64,000 nucleotides of DNA from Hydractinia symbiolongicarpus (lineage: Eukaryota; Cnidaria; Hydrozoa; Anthoathecata; Hydractiniidae), in assembly GCF_029227915.1 (NCBI RefSeq), contig NC_079883.1, forward strand, positions 23,002,001 to 23,066,000. The letters are read 5' to 3'. Below are positions 1-11,700 of this stretch, in pieces. Numbering within the stretch: the stretch's first letter is position 1; each line of letters begins with the position of its first letter. Position numbers and translations under genes: made by a program. The notes under the pieces are model-generated. The model had not been told where the DNA came from, ran no database searches, and saw only the letters and a program-made list of their open reading frames with translations.

Positions 1-358
1 ATGGTTTTTGATGTTTTAGGGTAAGGAAGTGTAGGGACTTGATAGTTCCTGGGGCAAAGTCCAGAGTCAGACCGAGAAAAACTGGGCAGGAGGTTAGAAG
101 GACAGACTTGATACAGAGGAAGTTGAGTTTAGATCTAACACAGTCTATATCAGATTGGAAGAGGGTCATTAATATACCCTGTCCAACCCATGCTACCATG
201 GAAAACGAAAGTTAAGCCGAGAATGATGAATGATGATGAGGGTGGGCGTTTATTGGGGAGGGGTGTGAAATAAAGAGTGGGAGTTAAATAGAAAGAATAT
301 ATACAGTACACATATATGAAGTGGAATATACATAATATAAATTGTAAATTGTTTTTAG

Positions 359-2507
359 GACCTTCTGCCAAATTTGGAGAAATATTGGCCTAACGTGTAT
401 GCTGATACTGAAGATGATTCTTTTTGGTAATTATAATTTTATGTTAATTGAAAAAAAATATAAAATTTTTTTTATAAATATCAGTTAAATGCCTTATCTT
501 ATTAAATGATGAACTCAGGCTTTGATATGCTCAAATGTGTCACAAGGTAGAACTTGGAAAACCTAGAGAAAGGAACGTTTTTGAAAAGCAAATGCTAATG
601 GGAATATAATTTGTTTTTTACCTACAAGTATCTTCCTAATTCTCTATTCAAATTTCTGAAAATAGTAAAAATCACAATTTTGCATTGCCCACCAAACTCT
701 CTCTTTCTGTGGAATATCTACGAATAAGCTGTTAAATTTCGCTTTACAAAATTTTACATATAAATTTCGCTTATACAAAATTTTACAAACATATATTTTA
801 AAACACAGGTGTTTCAACTTGGTAATATAATCCAAAAAAAAAATTGCTTTGAAATAGAAGAGCTGTCTGCTGATAAAAAGAACGTATCCTACCTTTCTGT
901 GATTCATTCAACTTTTTTTCTAGGCGACACGAGTATGAGAAGCATGGTACATGTGCAGCTAGTGTAGCTGGTTTTGAAGATGAACACTCATATTTCCAAC
1001 AAACATTGACTCTTCGATCTTTATATACACCTATGACGTATGTATCTTTCAAAATTTGACATGATAAGGATGCATGTTTTTAAGCTAGAACGAATTCACA
1101 TACATATTTTTTATATATAAAAAAAACCGTTTTTTGACCTGGGGCTCAATTTTCTTAGTAAAATAGCTGAATTTAGGCTTAAATTTTATTAAATTTTTTT
1201 TTAATTTTTCTTCCTATATTTTCTTTGTTTTGAAACATCTTTTGTATTTATGAAGTCTTTTGTTATCTCTAGGATAAATCTTGTTATGATGTGTATTTGA
1301 CTGAAATAAAACTTGATTGTGTTGTGTTTTGAAATTATGGTGATTTAGTGTCTGTCAATGTAAATATCAAGGTCTCCAAAATTTGGATCTTACGTAACGT
1401 GGCTTGTGATTTTCTTAAGATTTGGAGGAAAAGAAACGTGTACTTGTGACACCACTCGTTTTTATTTACTCGTACTCTAATCATTTTAAAAATCCTGCAC
1501 AAGACCTGAAATGTTGGGTTAAGGCTTGGTACATTTTTCTCACCTTTGTTGAAAATATGCTGTTACAACCTTTAGTGTTCTTGAGAAGAATGGTATAACT
1601 CCTAGCACTGACCCTTATAAGGTATTTTTTATTTTTACCTTGTTGCTTTTGTTTATTTCTTTTTAAATATATTACCAAAGAAATGGTGTGCATTGGTGTG
1701 CAATGATACTTAGGTAAAACTATTATTAATTCTTATACTGCTTTTAGCTTTCTGACATTGTGAATGTGATTGATAGTGCTTATGGTGTGAAAACGTGTGT
1801 TGAATGTGGGTACATTAAGGTATGTTAGTATTTTTTTATTTACTGTAAATTTTGTTATTAAAGTTCTAGTGTAATTTTGAAGCTGTCCATACACATATAA
1901 ATGAAAGTGGAAGTAAACCAAAAGATCGATCTGTAAAGCCAGTTATGTAATAACAAAAAGTAAAGTAGACTAGTCTTAGTATGCTAAAAAACTGCTCAGT
2001 ACCTTCCTTATTCGTACAAATTTTGGCAAGCATTAAATATGGCGATTTTTGCAATTTTGGTCTAAAATCGCCAAATTAAGTGCTCCCCAAATTTTTTTCG
2101 TCTATAGCCAAATTAAATGCTCGCTAAGTTTAACATTTTTCATCTTTTGCCAAATTTAATGCATAAAAATTCAACTCTTTTTTTTGTCTTTTCTATTCCT
2201 TAAAGCTTTTAAGATAAAATTTCTAAGCTATATAAAAAATAAAAGAGTCAAATTCAAAACGGCCATCGCCAAATTAAATGCTCGCCAAAAAAATCAATTT
2301 GGTCAATCGCCAAATTAAATGCTCGCCAAAATTTGTAGGAATAAGGTATATAATACTAGTCGAATTTATTTGTAGGAATCACAGACACAGTTACTCAGTG
2401 GATTATATGTTTGCTTGACGAAAGATCTTCAACTGAAGAATTGTACTGATTGTGAACATGCATGCTATGATGATGAGGATGTGTATTATCATCCACTACA
2501 TATGTGA
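359..2507 (+). CDS. RNase T2 family ribonuclease, 3' part (5' exons outside window)
   Basis: RNase T2 enzymes are secreted or lysosomal endoribonucleases that cut RNA through a 2',3'-cyclic phosphate. Five exons can be read: 359-426, 924-1037, 1576-1621, 1748-1819 and 2376-2507 (stop). All have AG/GT borders and matching phases. Joining exons 1 and 2 rebuilds the second catalytic block, WRHEYEKHGTC (family form WxHEWxKHGTC), preceded by LPNLEKYWPNVYAD, also typical. Cysteines CVECG, CTDC and HACYDD in the last two exons fit the disulfide-rich C-terminal half. The first catalytic block (with the other histidine) and the signal peptide must lie left of position 1. Intron 4 contains a TIR element (2000-2348). 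AATAAA follows the stop at 2546-2551. I am confident of the family; exon borders were set by eye. Confidence 0.88.
2000..2348. mobile_element. MITE in the last intron of the RNase T2 gene
   Basis: The left end (TACCTTCCTTATTCGTACAA, then ATTTTGGC and an AGCATTAAAT core) is matched in inverse at the right end, which reads CCAAAATTTGTAGGAATAAG then GTA. Inside, the motif CGCCAAATTAAATGCTCGCC is repeated several times in both orientations. The ends are TA dinucleotides. No coding capacity is seen, so this is a non-autonomous DNA element, probably of a TA-target superfamily. Confidence 0.65.
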
Positions 2508-2551
2508 TTTTTTAAACATGATTTTATGTATGATGGAAGGCTTTTAATAAA

Positions 2552-3748
2552 CGTTTATTGCACTCAGCCCTGTAGGACAGTGTGTATTAAAACGCAAACC
2601 CAGTTTTTTGTTGAAACAAAAAATTGACTAACTCGTGTTTTTTTTACGTGGAACTCTCGGCTAAAACTGCGAAAATAACGCAACGAGCGAAAATAAGTAA
2701 ATTTTCGTGTTTCGTTACATAGATACGCTAAAAGGAATTTTTCGAGAATTGTCTTTGTGTTATATTACTTATTGAAAAATTGACATAGGTAGGTTATGGT
2801 AGTTGCGTCAACATAAGTCGCCAGCAAAGTTGTTAAGCTGCAGGGTTGAGTGTTAACCAAATGGGTTTTCTTGTTGGGGGTTCTTAAAAAAAAACATCTA
2901 AGTTTCGAAAGCCTTGTTTTAAAAAAAGTTGATAGAAATTTAACGTTTAATCAGAGTTTTACCTTTTCATTGGCAATTTTTTGCAGGACTTTTTAAAAGG
3001 TGCTTGGGCAAATATGTTGTATTTAGAAATTTAAATGTACCAAAAAAGGACTTACGTGTTATTCCAATGTTTATTGATATAATGATGTGTCTGTTTCATA
3101 CCAGCCACAGAGCCATTACTTTAGCGTCTCTATAATAACTTTCGTTATGCAGTGAAGATGGAATTTACTCGACTTTTTTCTGAGTTATTGTAATTTTTAT
3201 AAACAACTAATTGGTTTATAATCTTAGCAATTTATTTTTTACTTTTATATACAAGAAATGTTTTGTGTTACTCAGTGTTTTTGTTGTAGTTGACCCTACT
3301 AAGAGAAGCTCAACTTAATGTATTGGAAGTTTGTGATTGCTGCAAATGCTCTGTTTACCTTTATCATACAACTTTTTGGATTTTCAAAGTACGAGGATTA
3401 ATCCAAAAGTAATATCACAATTTGTATTTCGTCAACAACGGAACAAAGTACCCGGATTGCAGATCATGGCTGACCTGCTTGTCTTGATGAGCTATCCCTA
3501 AACCTGCATTTTTCAAATACAGATGTCGACTACTTTCGGCCTTTATCCGTGAAGATATTTCGAAGTAATTCAAAACTTTGGATTAAATAATTGAATTTGG
3601 CAGAGAAGTGGAAGGGAGCAAGACATGACTGTATGATTAAAAATGTCACACTGAGGGGCGTTCTCCACGAGTACACTACCTAGTGTTAGTATTTTCACCT
3701 CAAAGTATTTGAAGTTAATAAAGTAATATGTGAATATACATTTGACAC
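2552..3748. other. Intergenic stretch, no gene recognised
   Basis: AT-rich sequence downstream of the RNase T2 polyadenylation signal. A short open stretch after a TTGTTGTAG-like acceptor at about 3290 (reading LTLLREAQLNVLEVCDCCKC) could be a stray exon, but it has no partner exon and no family I know. No RNA gene was seen. Confidence 0.4.
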
Positions 3749-4203
3749 TCGGTATCTCGAACTTTCAGGGAACCGGCGAAAATGGTTGAGATAGCGGATA
3801 GTCGAGATATCTAGCGTCGAACGTCTTTAAAGTTCGAGATACCCGTACCTGTTTACGACAGTTTACGTTCTTAATTAAATTGTTTAGCCGAAAACGAGGA
3901 ACAGAAAAAGGACAGCATATGCATTTCTCAGCCAATGTTTTACCTCGAGCTTCCACTCGGTGGCCATTTTTGAAATAAGAAGGGTTTCATAATTCCCAAA
4001 TTGTGCACATTCAAAAGTCTCTTTTACGTATCGATCGAAGTTTTTTTAAATCGAAATTTTTGTTCGAAAAATAAGTGTAAGGGTCGATAAAGTGATAAAA
4101 TGAGCAAAATGAACCAATAAATATTATAAAACGTAGTTTTGCGTACAAGAGGAATGGCCGAAGGGACCGGAAGAAAGTTCAAGGAAGATATCGAGCGTCG
4201 ACT
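3749..4203. mobile_element. Possible Tigger/pogo-like MITE
   Basis: The left end contains ACTCGGTATCTCGAACTTTC followed by AGGGAACCGGC. The right end, read on the other strand, contains CGCTCGATATCTTCCTTGAA followed by CTTTCTTCCGGTCCC. The two are similar but gapped. The repeated ATATCTCGA/GTTCGAGAT words resemble terminal sequences of pogo-type elements. No transposase frame is present. The inverted repeat is imperfect, so confidence is modest. Confidence 0.38.
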
Positions 4204-4443
4204 GTACAAAATTATAATTTTCAATCCCTGTACAGCATTTTAAATTGCCCAAAAGTATACCACTCAAATCATGTCGCACACGCAAATTTTGAGTATATGT
4301 TATATATATTTGAGTATATATTTTGTGTATATATCTCGTGTACATTTTTAAAAAGGTTTTATCGGATTTATCTGAATTCCCAGTTATAATACTATAATCT
4401 AGGAGGGATCCTCCTTCTTAAATTAAAGACTTTTGATACTTTT

Positions 4444-7400
4444 TTATGTGGTTTTACATTTAGAATGTCCCAAATGAGTCGTTGTCGTCCCTACAGGACA
4501 TTTGATGCATTTGTTTATCCCAATGTTCTTCTTGTATGTACCCTTCATGCAAGGAGTGCAGCCATACCATTTCTCGTCTAATTGGTAACCTGGTAAACAT
4601 GTTTCGCAGTAGTATCCATGTAATCGTGAAGTAGAACCAGTTGGACATGCTTTGCAAGGATCCTTTCCACTAGCTAACATATCTATCTTTTGATCAAAGT
4701 ACTTGTCTTTTTGATGACAACAACTCGTATTCGTCTGAGGTTGCTTCATGGTCTGTATGTATGCCACATTTTTACTTTTCCAACAGAACTCGACTTTTGC
4801 TTTTAAATAAAACATAGTTGTCGAACGAGGAATTATCTTCTTCACTGGGGAGTCGAGCACGATTTTCCAATTCGCCGTCAAAAGAGGATAAAGAGGACCC
4901 TTTAGAGATCCCTGATTGTTTAGACAGATCGGTTTGAGATACTTTTTACAGTATGGAATGTTGTAAGGGTGGTCTATACGTTGGCTGCAATGTCCACCTT
5001 GGTTTTCGTTGTATGTTGATGTAATCTGCAGACCATCTTGGAATTTAAACAAACGATTATTTAATTTGTTTTCCAGTAGAGATAACGTTGTATGCACGCG
5101 ATATTTGTGAACACTGTATGATGGTGGAAGAAATACATCTAAGCTCTTCAAGAAGAAAGGACCTTGTTCTTTCTCACTCGGTATAATCCAACCGTGTTCT
5201 ACCAACCATTGACTTCCAGGAATTTGAAATGTGGAACTTCCACCGTTCTTATCAGTTTCGTTTAAAAGGGTTACCAAATTAACTGCCCCTTGTATAGGAT
5301 TGATGTTGCTACTCTCTGATACTTTGGTAGGTATGGAGACAAATGCAGATCTTGTATGGCACGTGTTGCAATCACACATGTCCTTGTCTTGGTTGTAATG
5401 AATGAGAAGCGCTGGATCATTATCCGGATTTGCTCTCATTTTCTTGCATACTTGATCTTCTTTCCCATGATTCATATAAAAAATGTAATCACACAAATTT
5501 TGAATGAGCATGACTTTATGAAATCTAAGCAACAATAGAGATCGCCATTGCGTTATGTTTCTCTCCAACTGATTTTGTAGGTTTGTATTCAATACATGCA
5601 CTAAGCTTTCTGCACCACCCTCAGCAATACTGGCCCTTGCAATTGTTGCAAAGGTATTGAGAATCTGTTGTTGGACTTCAGCAAGCTTAACGTACATTAT
5701 TTTCACTTGTTCTAGTTTAGATTTAATTCTTGGACATCTACCTTCTGTAGCTTCTTTCAACGCCTGATTGAATCCCAGAACAGATTGTGGATTGAGAAGT
5801 AAATCACACGACATATCCACGAGATGTTTCATTGCAGAAGCATAGTCCGCCAACTGAGCATCACTTACAACTGGTGCAAATGTAGAATATGCTTCTAAGA
5901 ACTTATGGCTGTCTTCTTTTTGGAGTTTAAAATCTTTTGTTGAATTGAATGTGCTTTCAATTTTCCTGTAGACATCTTTATTTTTGTTTGTATTCGCAAC
6001 AACCACTGTTGCCACGCTTTCCATTCGTGGCAACGCCCTTCCCAACGCAAGTTTAAGGTGTTTATTAGTTACAACATGCTTTTGGATTTCAACAATGGCA
6101 CTTCCTATAGAAGAAGGATCTCTAAAAAGCCATGTTAGCGGATTCACTTGTAGTACAACTTGCAAAGTAAAATGCGATACAAGTGAAGATTGATCAATTT
6201 TTATCTGTTTGAAGACTGAATTTATAATGAATGCCAGATCATCTTGAACCTGCTTTTGAATTTTTTGGATGTTGTAGATTGCCATGTTCAAAGTGACATG
6301 AGCCGACTTCAAATCGACTTTTGCCTTTTCTTTATCAAACACTGCTAAATTTTGAAAATATTCTGCTAACTCTTTTTGCGTCTTTCCGAACCTATCTCCT
6401 AATTTCGTTATATCGTTATGGACATCGGCAAACTTTTTAGCAAAGAAATTATGTTGCAAGAGACCACGATAATTTATTCTGGTCTGCAAATTAGCGATTG
6501 TGTATTTGTTGTTTTCATTACCCATATATGACATGGCCTCTGTTAAGAAAGAATGAAGCGCACAATAGTCTTTTGGTTTATCCGTACCAGTGCAATTCCA
6601 GTGACCGCACGAAGATTGAAATGCTTTCATCGTATTGTTTAAAGCTTCTCTAATATCATCACTTGTTCCAGAAAACTTTAAATTTTTAAACACTTCTAAC
6701 AATTCTTGTGAACTACAGCCTTGACAACGGACTTGCGCGATACTTTTAGATGGACAGCTTCCTAGCAACGTATGTTTGCAGTCAGTTATGTCACTTTCAT
6801 TACCCCTGCATCGAACATTAGTCATAATAAATCTTTGTACTGTGGAATGCGGGTTTGACAGCGTGGATTGCATCGATTGGAAGCCTTCCCCGAAGAGTTG
6901 CTTGCAGACAACGTTTGAGTTTAATGCATTCCAACCGTCATTGCAAACGGGAGACTCGCTGATATAAACATTTCCCTGATAGTTTAGAATTCCTTGTCGT
7001 AATTCTGTTGTCTGAGGATCCAAACATGTGACTCCTGCAACATTTGTTGAAAAGCAAAAGTTTGGAATAACATGTTGACATTCTCCAAGATGCTTTTCTG
7101 TCCCATTACATTTGACGTTGGTCATCAGAAACTTAAGCATTGTTGTTCCCCACTTGCCTGACCTCCAGGCCGTTGCTTTTGTGGCTTCTGAATATCCAAG
7201 CGTTCGACATACTACCTTTGCATTGTTGTCGTTCCAGTTCTGATCACAAACTGGCCTGCCAAGAACGTACACGTTTCCACAAGCTCTCCTCTGTCCAACT
7301 AAAAAGCAAATTTCTCTCGTAATCTTTGTTCCATAATCTAAGATTTATTTTATTCATAAAGAATAAAAAATAAAAAGGGATCCTCACATGTTCTGCATCC

Positions 7401-8724
7401 CAATAAAGAAGTGGTTTTAATGATTATCTGTGCAGTGTTCTTATCCGTGATCTTGCATCCTCTTTCGTCCTCCCACCATCCACAATCATTATCACCATCA
7501 CATCTGAATCTTTCATAAATACATTTTCTCCTTGGTGCGCACCAGAACTTGCCAGGTTTGCATGGAGTTTTACAGTGCTTAGTTCCTATCAACACAGAAG
7601 CACATTCTGTAGGACCATTCATAAACTCACATGTACATGATCGCTGTTCCCTAAAAAAATAAGATTTGTCTCGTTTTATTGACAAGTTGAAACACGTAAG
7701 TGATGACGATAGTTGATCCTTTAAAAGTCAATACTGTGAACACAATCGATTTTTAATGTCTGGGGCAAATGGTTTGGAAGATTCAAATATTAAAAATTGA
7801 TTAAATGGAGCACTTTAGATTCCTGGTAAAACAACCAGACAATTTTTTATAGTATCAAAGCATTTAAAGTGTAGCTGAAAAAACAAGATTTTGAGGCTGG
7901 GAAAATCGACTAATATTGTCCTCGAATAAATATTGCTATCTGAATTCCACATTTGTAACGGGAAATGGGACTGTGTGAACGGAGTTTTTGCGTAAAATTC
8001 AAAAACAATCAAAACACTCGAACAATCAGATTAAATAGACAGTAGTACAGTATTAAAAATAAATAAATTGTTGCTATAATTGTAGAAAAGAAGTGTAAAC
8101 AAAAAAAAAAAGTTTTTGCGTACCTTATGGAAACCTCGCACAAAGTGGTATCTACCCATCCCCAACCTCTTTTTGCGGCATGTTCTTGTAACTCAGTTAC
8201 AGCACATGAAGTTTCTTCGCAGCATTCGTGACGTAGCGATCTTGCAGCCGAAGAAGAATCAAGAAATGACAAAGCGTTTTTTGAAGCAAGAAATATATCA
8301 CGTGATCCAACTTGATTTTTATTTTTAACCTAAAAAGTCATGAAAAGTAGCTAAATGTTTAATTCTTTGAGTCTTTCATAACATCAAAACTTACGTTTTT
8401 TGAGTTTTACAGGTTGTCAAGCTTCCCGTATCATACTTGCGTAATACTCTACACCTTCAAATAGTGCTTTGTGTGAGTGTGACCACACCACGCGTAGATA
8501 TTATACTCTTTGACTCGTCCAACCTCGTCACCAGTGTTTCCTTCCCATTTTTTTAAACGTAAAGGCATCCAAAAAATAAAAAAAAGCCTGAGAATGACAT
8601 TTTCACTTACCTCTTTGAAGGATGTCACAAGTAAAACCGAAGATAGAATCCAACTTATAATATACATGTTGCGAACGTCCTGTTCAATTCTTCTAGTGAG
8701 TTTTCCAACCAAGAATTTTTTCAT
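4444..8724 (-). CDS. Secreted LDLa/SRCR multidomain protein with a large unassigned helical region
   Basis: Four exons read on the minus strand: 8611-8724, 8124-8329, 7388-7650 and 4444-7298, all with consensus splice sites and compatible phases; about 1145 residues from the first ATG. Exon 1 ends in a hydrophobic signal-like stretch (MYIISWILSSVLLVTSFKE); the true start may be that internal Met at 8667. Exon 2 has a CC/C pattern of no known family. Exon 3 holds an LDLa module (CxPGKFWCAPRRKC...RCDGDNDCGWWEDERGC). The long last exon starts with two SRCR domains (VCRTLGYSEA, then VVCKQLFGEG), continues with about 600 residues of mainly helical sequence that I cannot place, and ends with a Cys-rich module (CPTGSTSRLHGYYCETCLPG, then CIKCPVGTTTTHLG), GCC2/GCC3- or ephrin-receptor-like. 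No C-terminal membrane anchor is seen, so it is probably secreted. SRCR and LDLa modules bind ligands; the function here is unknown. Confidence 0.8.
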
Positions 8725-11700
8725 TGTATATGTTTACTCAATTGTTAGTTTTTTGTTTAGTTCACCTGACAGCTGTTTTGTTGAATTTCCGCGCCCGAAG
8801 GCGTAGGAAATTCTTTAAAACCGTCGTTTTTTTCTTTCGGAGCATTTTTTGAGAAAAAATCGACCCTGGGATTTCACGTTCCTCTGAGAGGAGGATAGTA
8901 TTGGTATAACTGACTAACTAACCCTGTCCCAAATGGTCAATTGAACGTCACAGATTAAAACTTCGTACCCAAGCTTCCTAAGTACTGGGAAATCATCTAA
9001 ATGATGTTGCAGGCCAAAATTGGACAAAATTTGGCACACTTAACAAAAAAAGCATGCTGAACATCATGATGGTGACATCAAAATTTTGATTTCTTGTTAC
9101 CTAAATGTCATTTTAGGCCAAAATTGGTCCAAAAATAAAAGCTACATTATTTTCAACAAAATTTGGCACAGTTAACAAATAAAGTATGCTAGAAATGATG
9201 ATGATACAAAAGTTTGATTTTTTGTCACCTAAATGTCATTTCAGGCCAAAATTTGTCCAAAAATTAAAACTACTTTATTTTCGACAAAAATTGGCACAGT
9301 TAATAAAAAAAGTATGCTGAAAATGTTGGTCACATCAAATTTTTGATTTTTTGTCAACTAAATGCCGTTTAAGACCATAAACGTCTCAATCGCAAGACAT
9401 TCAACCATGAATGATAGGTATTTTGTTAGCAATTTCTTTTAAAATGTGAGTTTATTATGACACGTTTCGTTTTGTTTGCGTTTGTTGTAAGATATAATGT
9501 CACTTGTGTGCTTTATCTTCAGAGCTTCATGTACCAAGCCTCTTCGAATGTTTGACACGATAACACAACGAATTAGCAGGTTGTCATCAAATATTTTTGT
9601 AGCGAGCGGAAATTCTTAGAGCCCCCAGGGCTTCTTGTTTCGTTTATTACAGGAAAGCTGCTCTTGAATGATTGATAGTTTTTGCAACCTTTGTCAATTC
9701 GGTATTATGGAGTCCACACTTCCATCATATCGCGTATTTCGTTCTTATAACCTTCTCTTTATAAAGAGATTATTGCATGAACCAAGAATGAATAAACAGT
9801 AAAGGGTAACATGCACGATTTTAAAACTAAAAGATTCACATTCCATGTTGGCTTAAATACTGACTATGACTGTCTTTCAATAAAAAAGCATTTTGTAATC
9901 TGTAGATTCTAGAAACTTACCTTCATTGCATATGTTGACAGCCTACTTCGTACCCACACCATTAGAAGCCTAATTTAACGCACTTAATGGTCGACGCGGA
10001 GAACCATCCTAGGTATCATGTTGCAACCATATGAAATGCTTCATTTTTTTCTTCGTGGCTTCAAAAAGAAAAACGAACACTTTATTTTGTTTACGCAGCA
10101 CTCATTCACAACTCGGGATAGAATTTTGGGATATAGAGCGCGATCAGGATTTGTTACGCTCAAACGAGAGACTTCGATCTATTCGTTAACCATGGTTAAC
10201 CTAATGCTCAACGCCTTGTATCAGGTTCAAGAGACTGGATACCTTATAAAAAAGAAAGAAATAAAACAACCTAGTCAAAATTGTCATATAGTCGAAATGC
10301 AAAAAGTGTTTTTTGTCAAAATTACATCTGATACACTGTTCCATTTAACTTCCAACCAAGGGGTCTGCCGCGTTTTTGAAGGCACCAGGTTCATCCTCAT
10401 AGCACAATATCGTTACAGATCCTGGGTTTGAAGTTGTATATGCTTTTCATGACTGCTTCGTACCCTTCTATATAGAAGCACCACTAGCTCCGTCATGTTT
10501 TGAAAGATTCACAAGGGTTGAATCAGTAAGAGCGTCATAAATTACTATTAAACGTGTTTAATAAAGGTTTTCATCCTCGTCCGCAGGGCTTCTGGCCCGT
10601 GTTTTTTTTATCATGGAAGAGTCAAATTATCAAATAGGTAAAATGCTGTGAGAACGAAGTTGAAAGCTTTATTTTCAATGTCTATATTTTACAGAAATCT
10701 TTTTCTTTGCGAAGGACGGCTTTTGAATATGGCATATTTTGAATGTGCTTTTTAGACACGAAAACGTACTAAATTTCCTAAGAATTCCTAAGAGTTATCA
10801 AGGTTTATGTTCTTTGTTTGTTTTTATAAACGTATTATAGGGAAATTGAGGCTTAAATCTTTTAAAAAATGAACAAACTTGCACGGTTGATATGTAGAAA
10901 CTTGAGCAACATTGAGTCTCAACCAAAAAAAATTCTCAGAAATTTACTTATCAAGAACGCGCGCAGTACGAATCTTATAGCAAGGAGCGTGCTTAAGTAA
11001 CACCGAAAATCTACTAGAAAAGCATAGCACTATTGAGAAGCAAACAAGCATGAGATATAAAAACAAATGTTTCATATTGGCATATTCTTGAGGTAGACAA
11101 CACCTATGTAGCTAGCTATATCGAAGCATATCGTTGACGTCAGAAAAGTTTACGTTCTAGAATAGGAGCATTCACTTTAGGCACAAAGCCTGTTTTTTTG
11201 TTTTCTAAAATCTAGCTCATTACATATATTACATTAATCGTGCTAATTTTTTTCACGAATTAAAAAAACTCTATTTCACGCGCGTTAATTCTCGCGCAAA
11301 AATCGAAAATTGTTTTTGCCAAATAAAGTTCTTGCTTTTATGTAAAGAAATAACTTTTTACGCGTTAATTTACCGTAAATGCGAACTGTTTTGTGCGAAT
11401 GCGCGAAAATTCGCGCAATGATAACGCAGTACTATTTAAAAGTACGCTTTTTTATTGATTGATTTATTTATTTCTCTCCATTATTTTCCATTAATCAGAA
11501 CTACCAACAATAACTACGCCGTTAAAAAATAATTTGACGTCCAAACTCGTCGGCGAGTATTTATTTACAATTCAAACAAACACGAATATTACACTATACT
11601 AGTTCAGAGTACAAACACCTCGAACCCACGCCCTTTTGTTTTCGTAAACAAAAAAAAACAAGGAGATTTGGGTTCGAGTTGGAATACAAAATATATATTT

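Noticed and set aside
10018-10431. 137-codon plus-strand open frame
   Set aside because: No recognisable domain, no splice partners, odd composition and a repeat-rich setting. An open frame of this length can occur by chance in this sequence.
11618-11678. Short inverted repeat CTCGAACCC...GGGTTCGAG
   Set aside because: Only 60 bp, and no second copy recognised, so not called as a separate mobile element.
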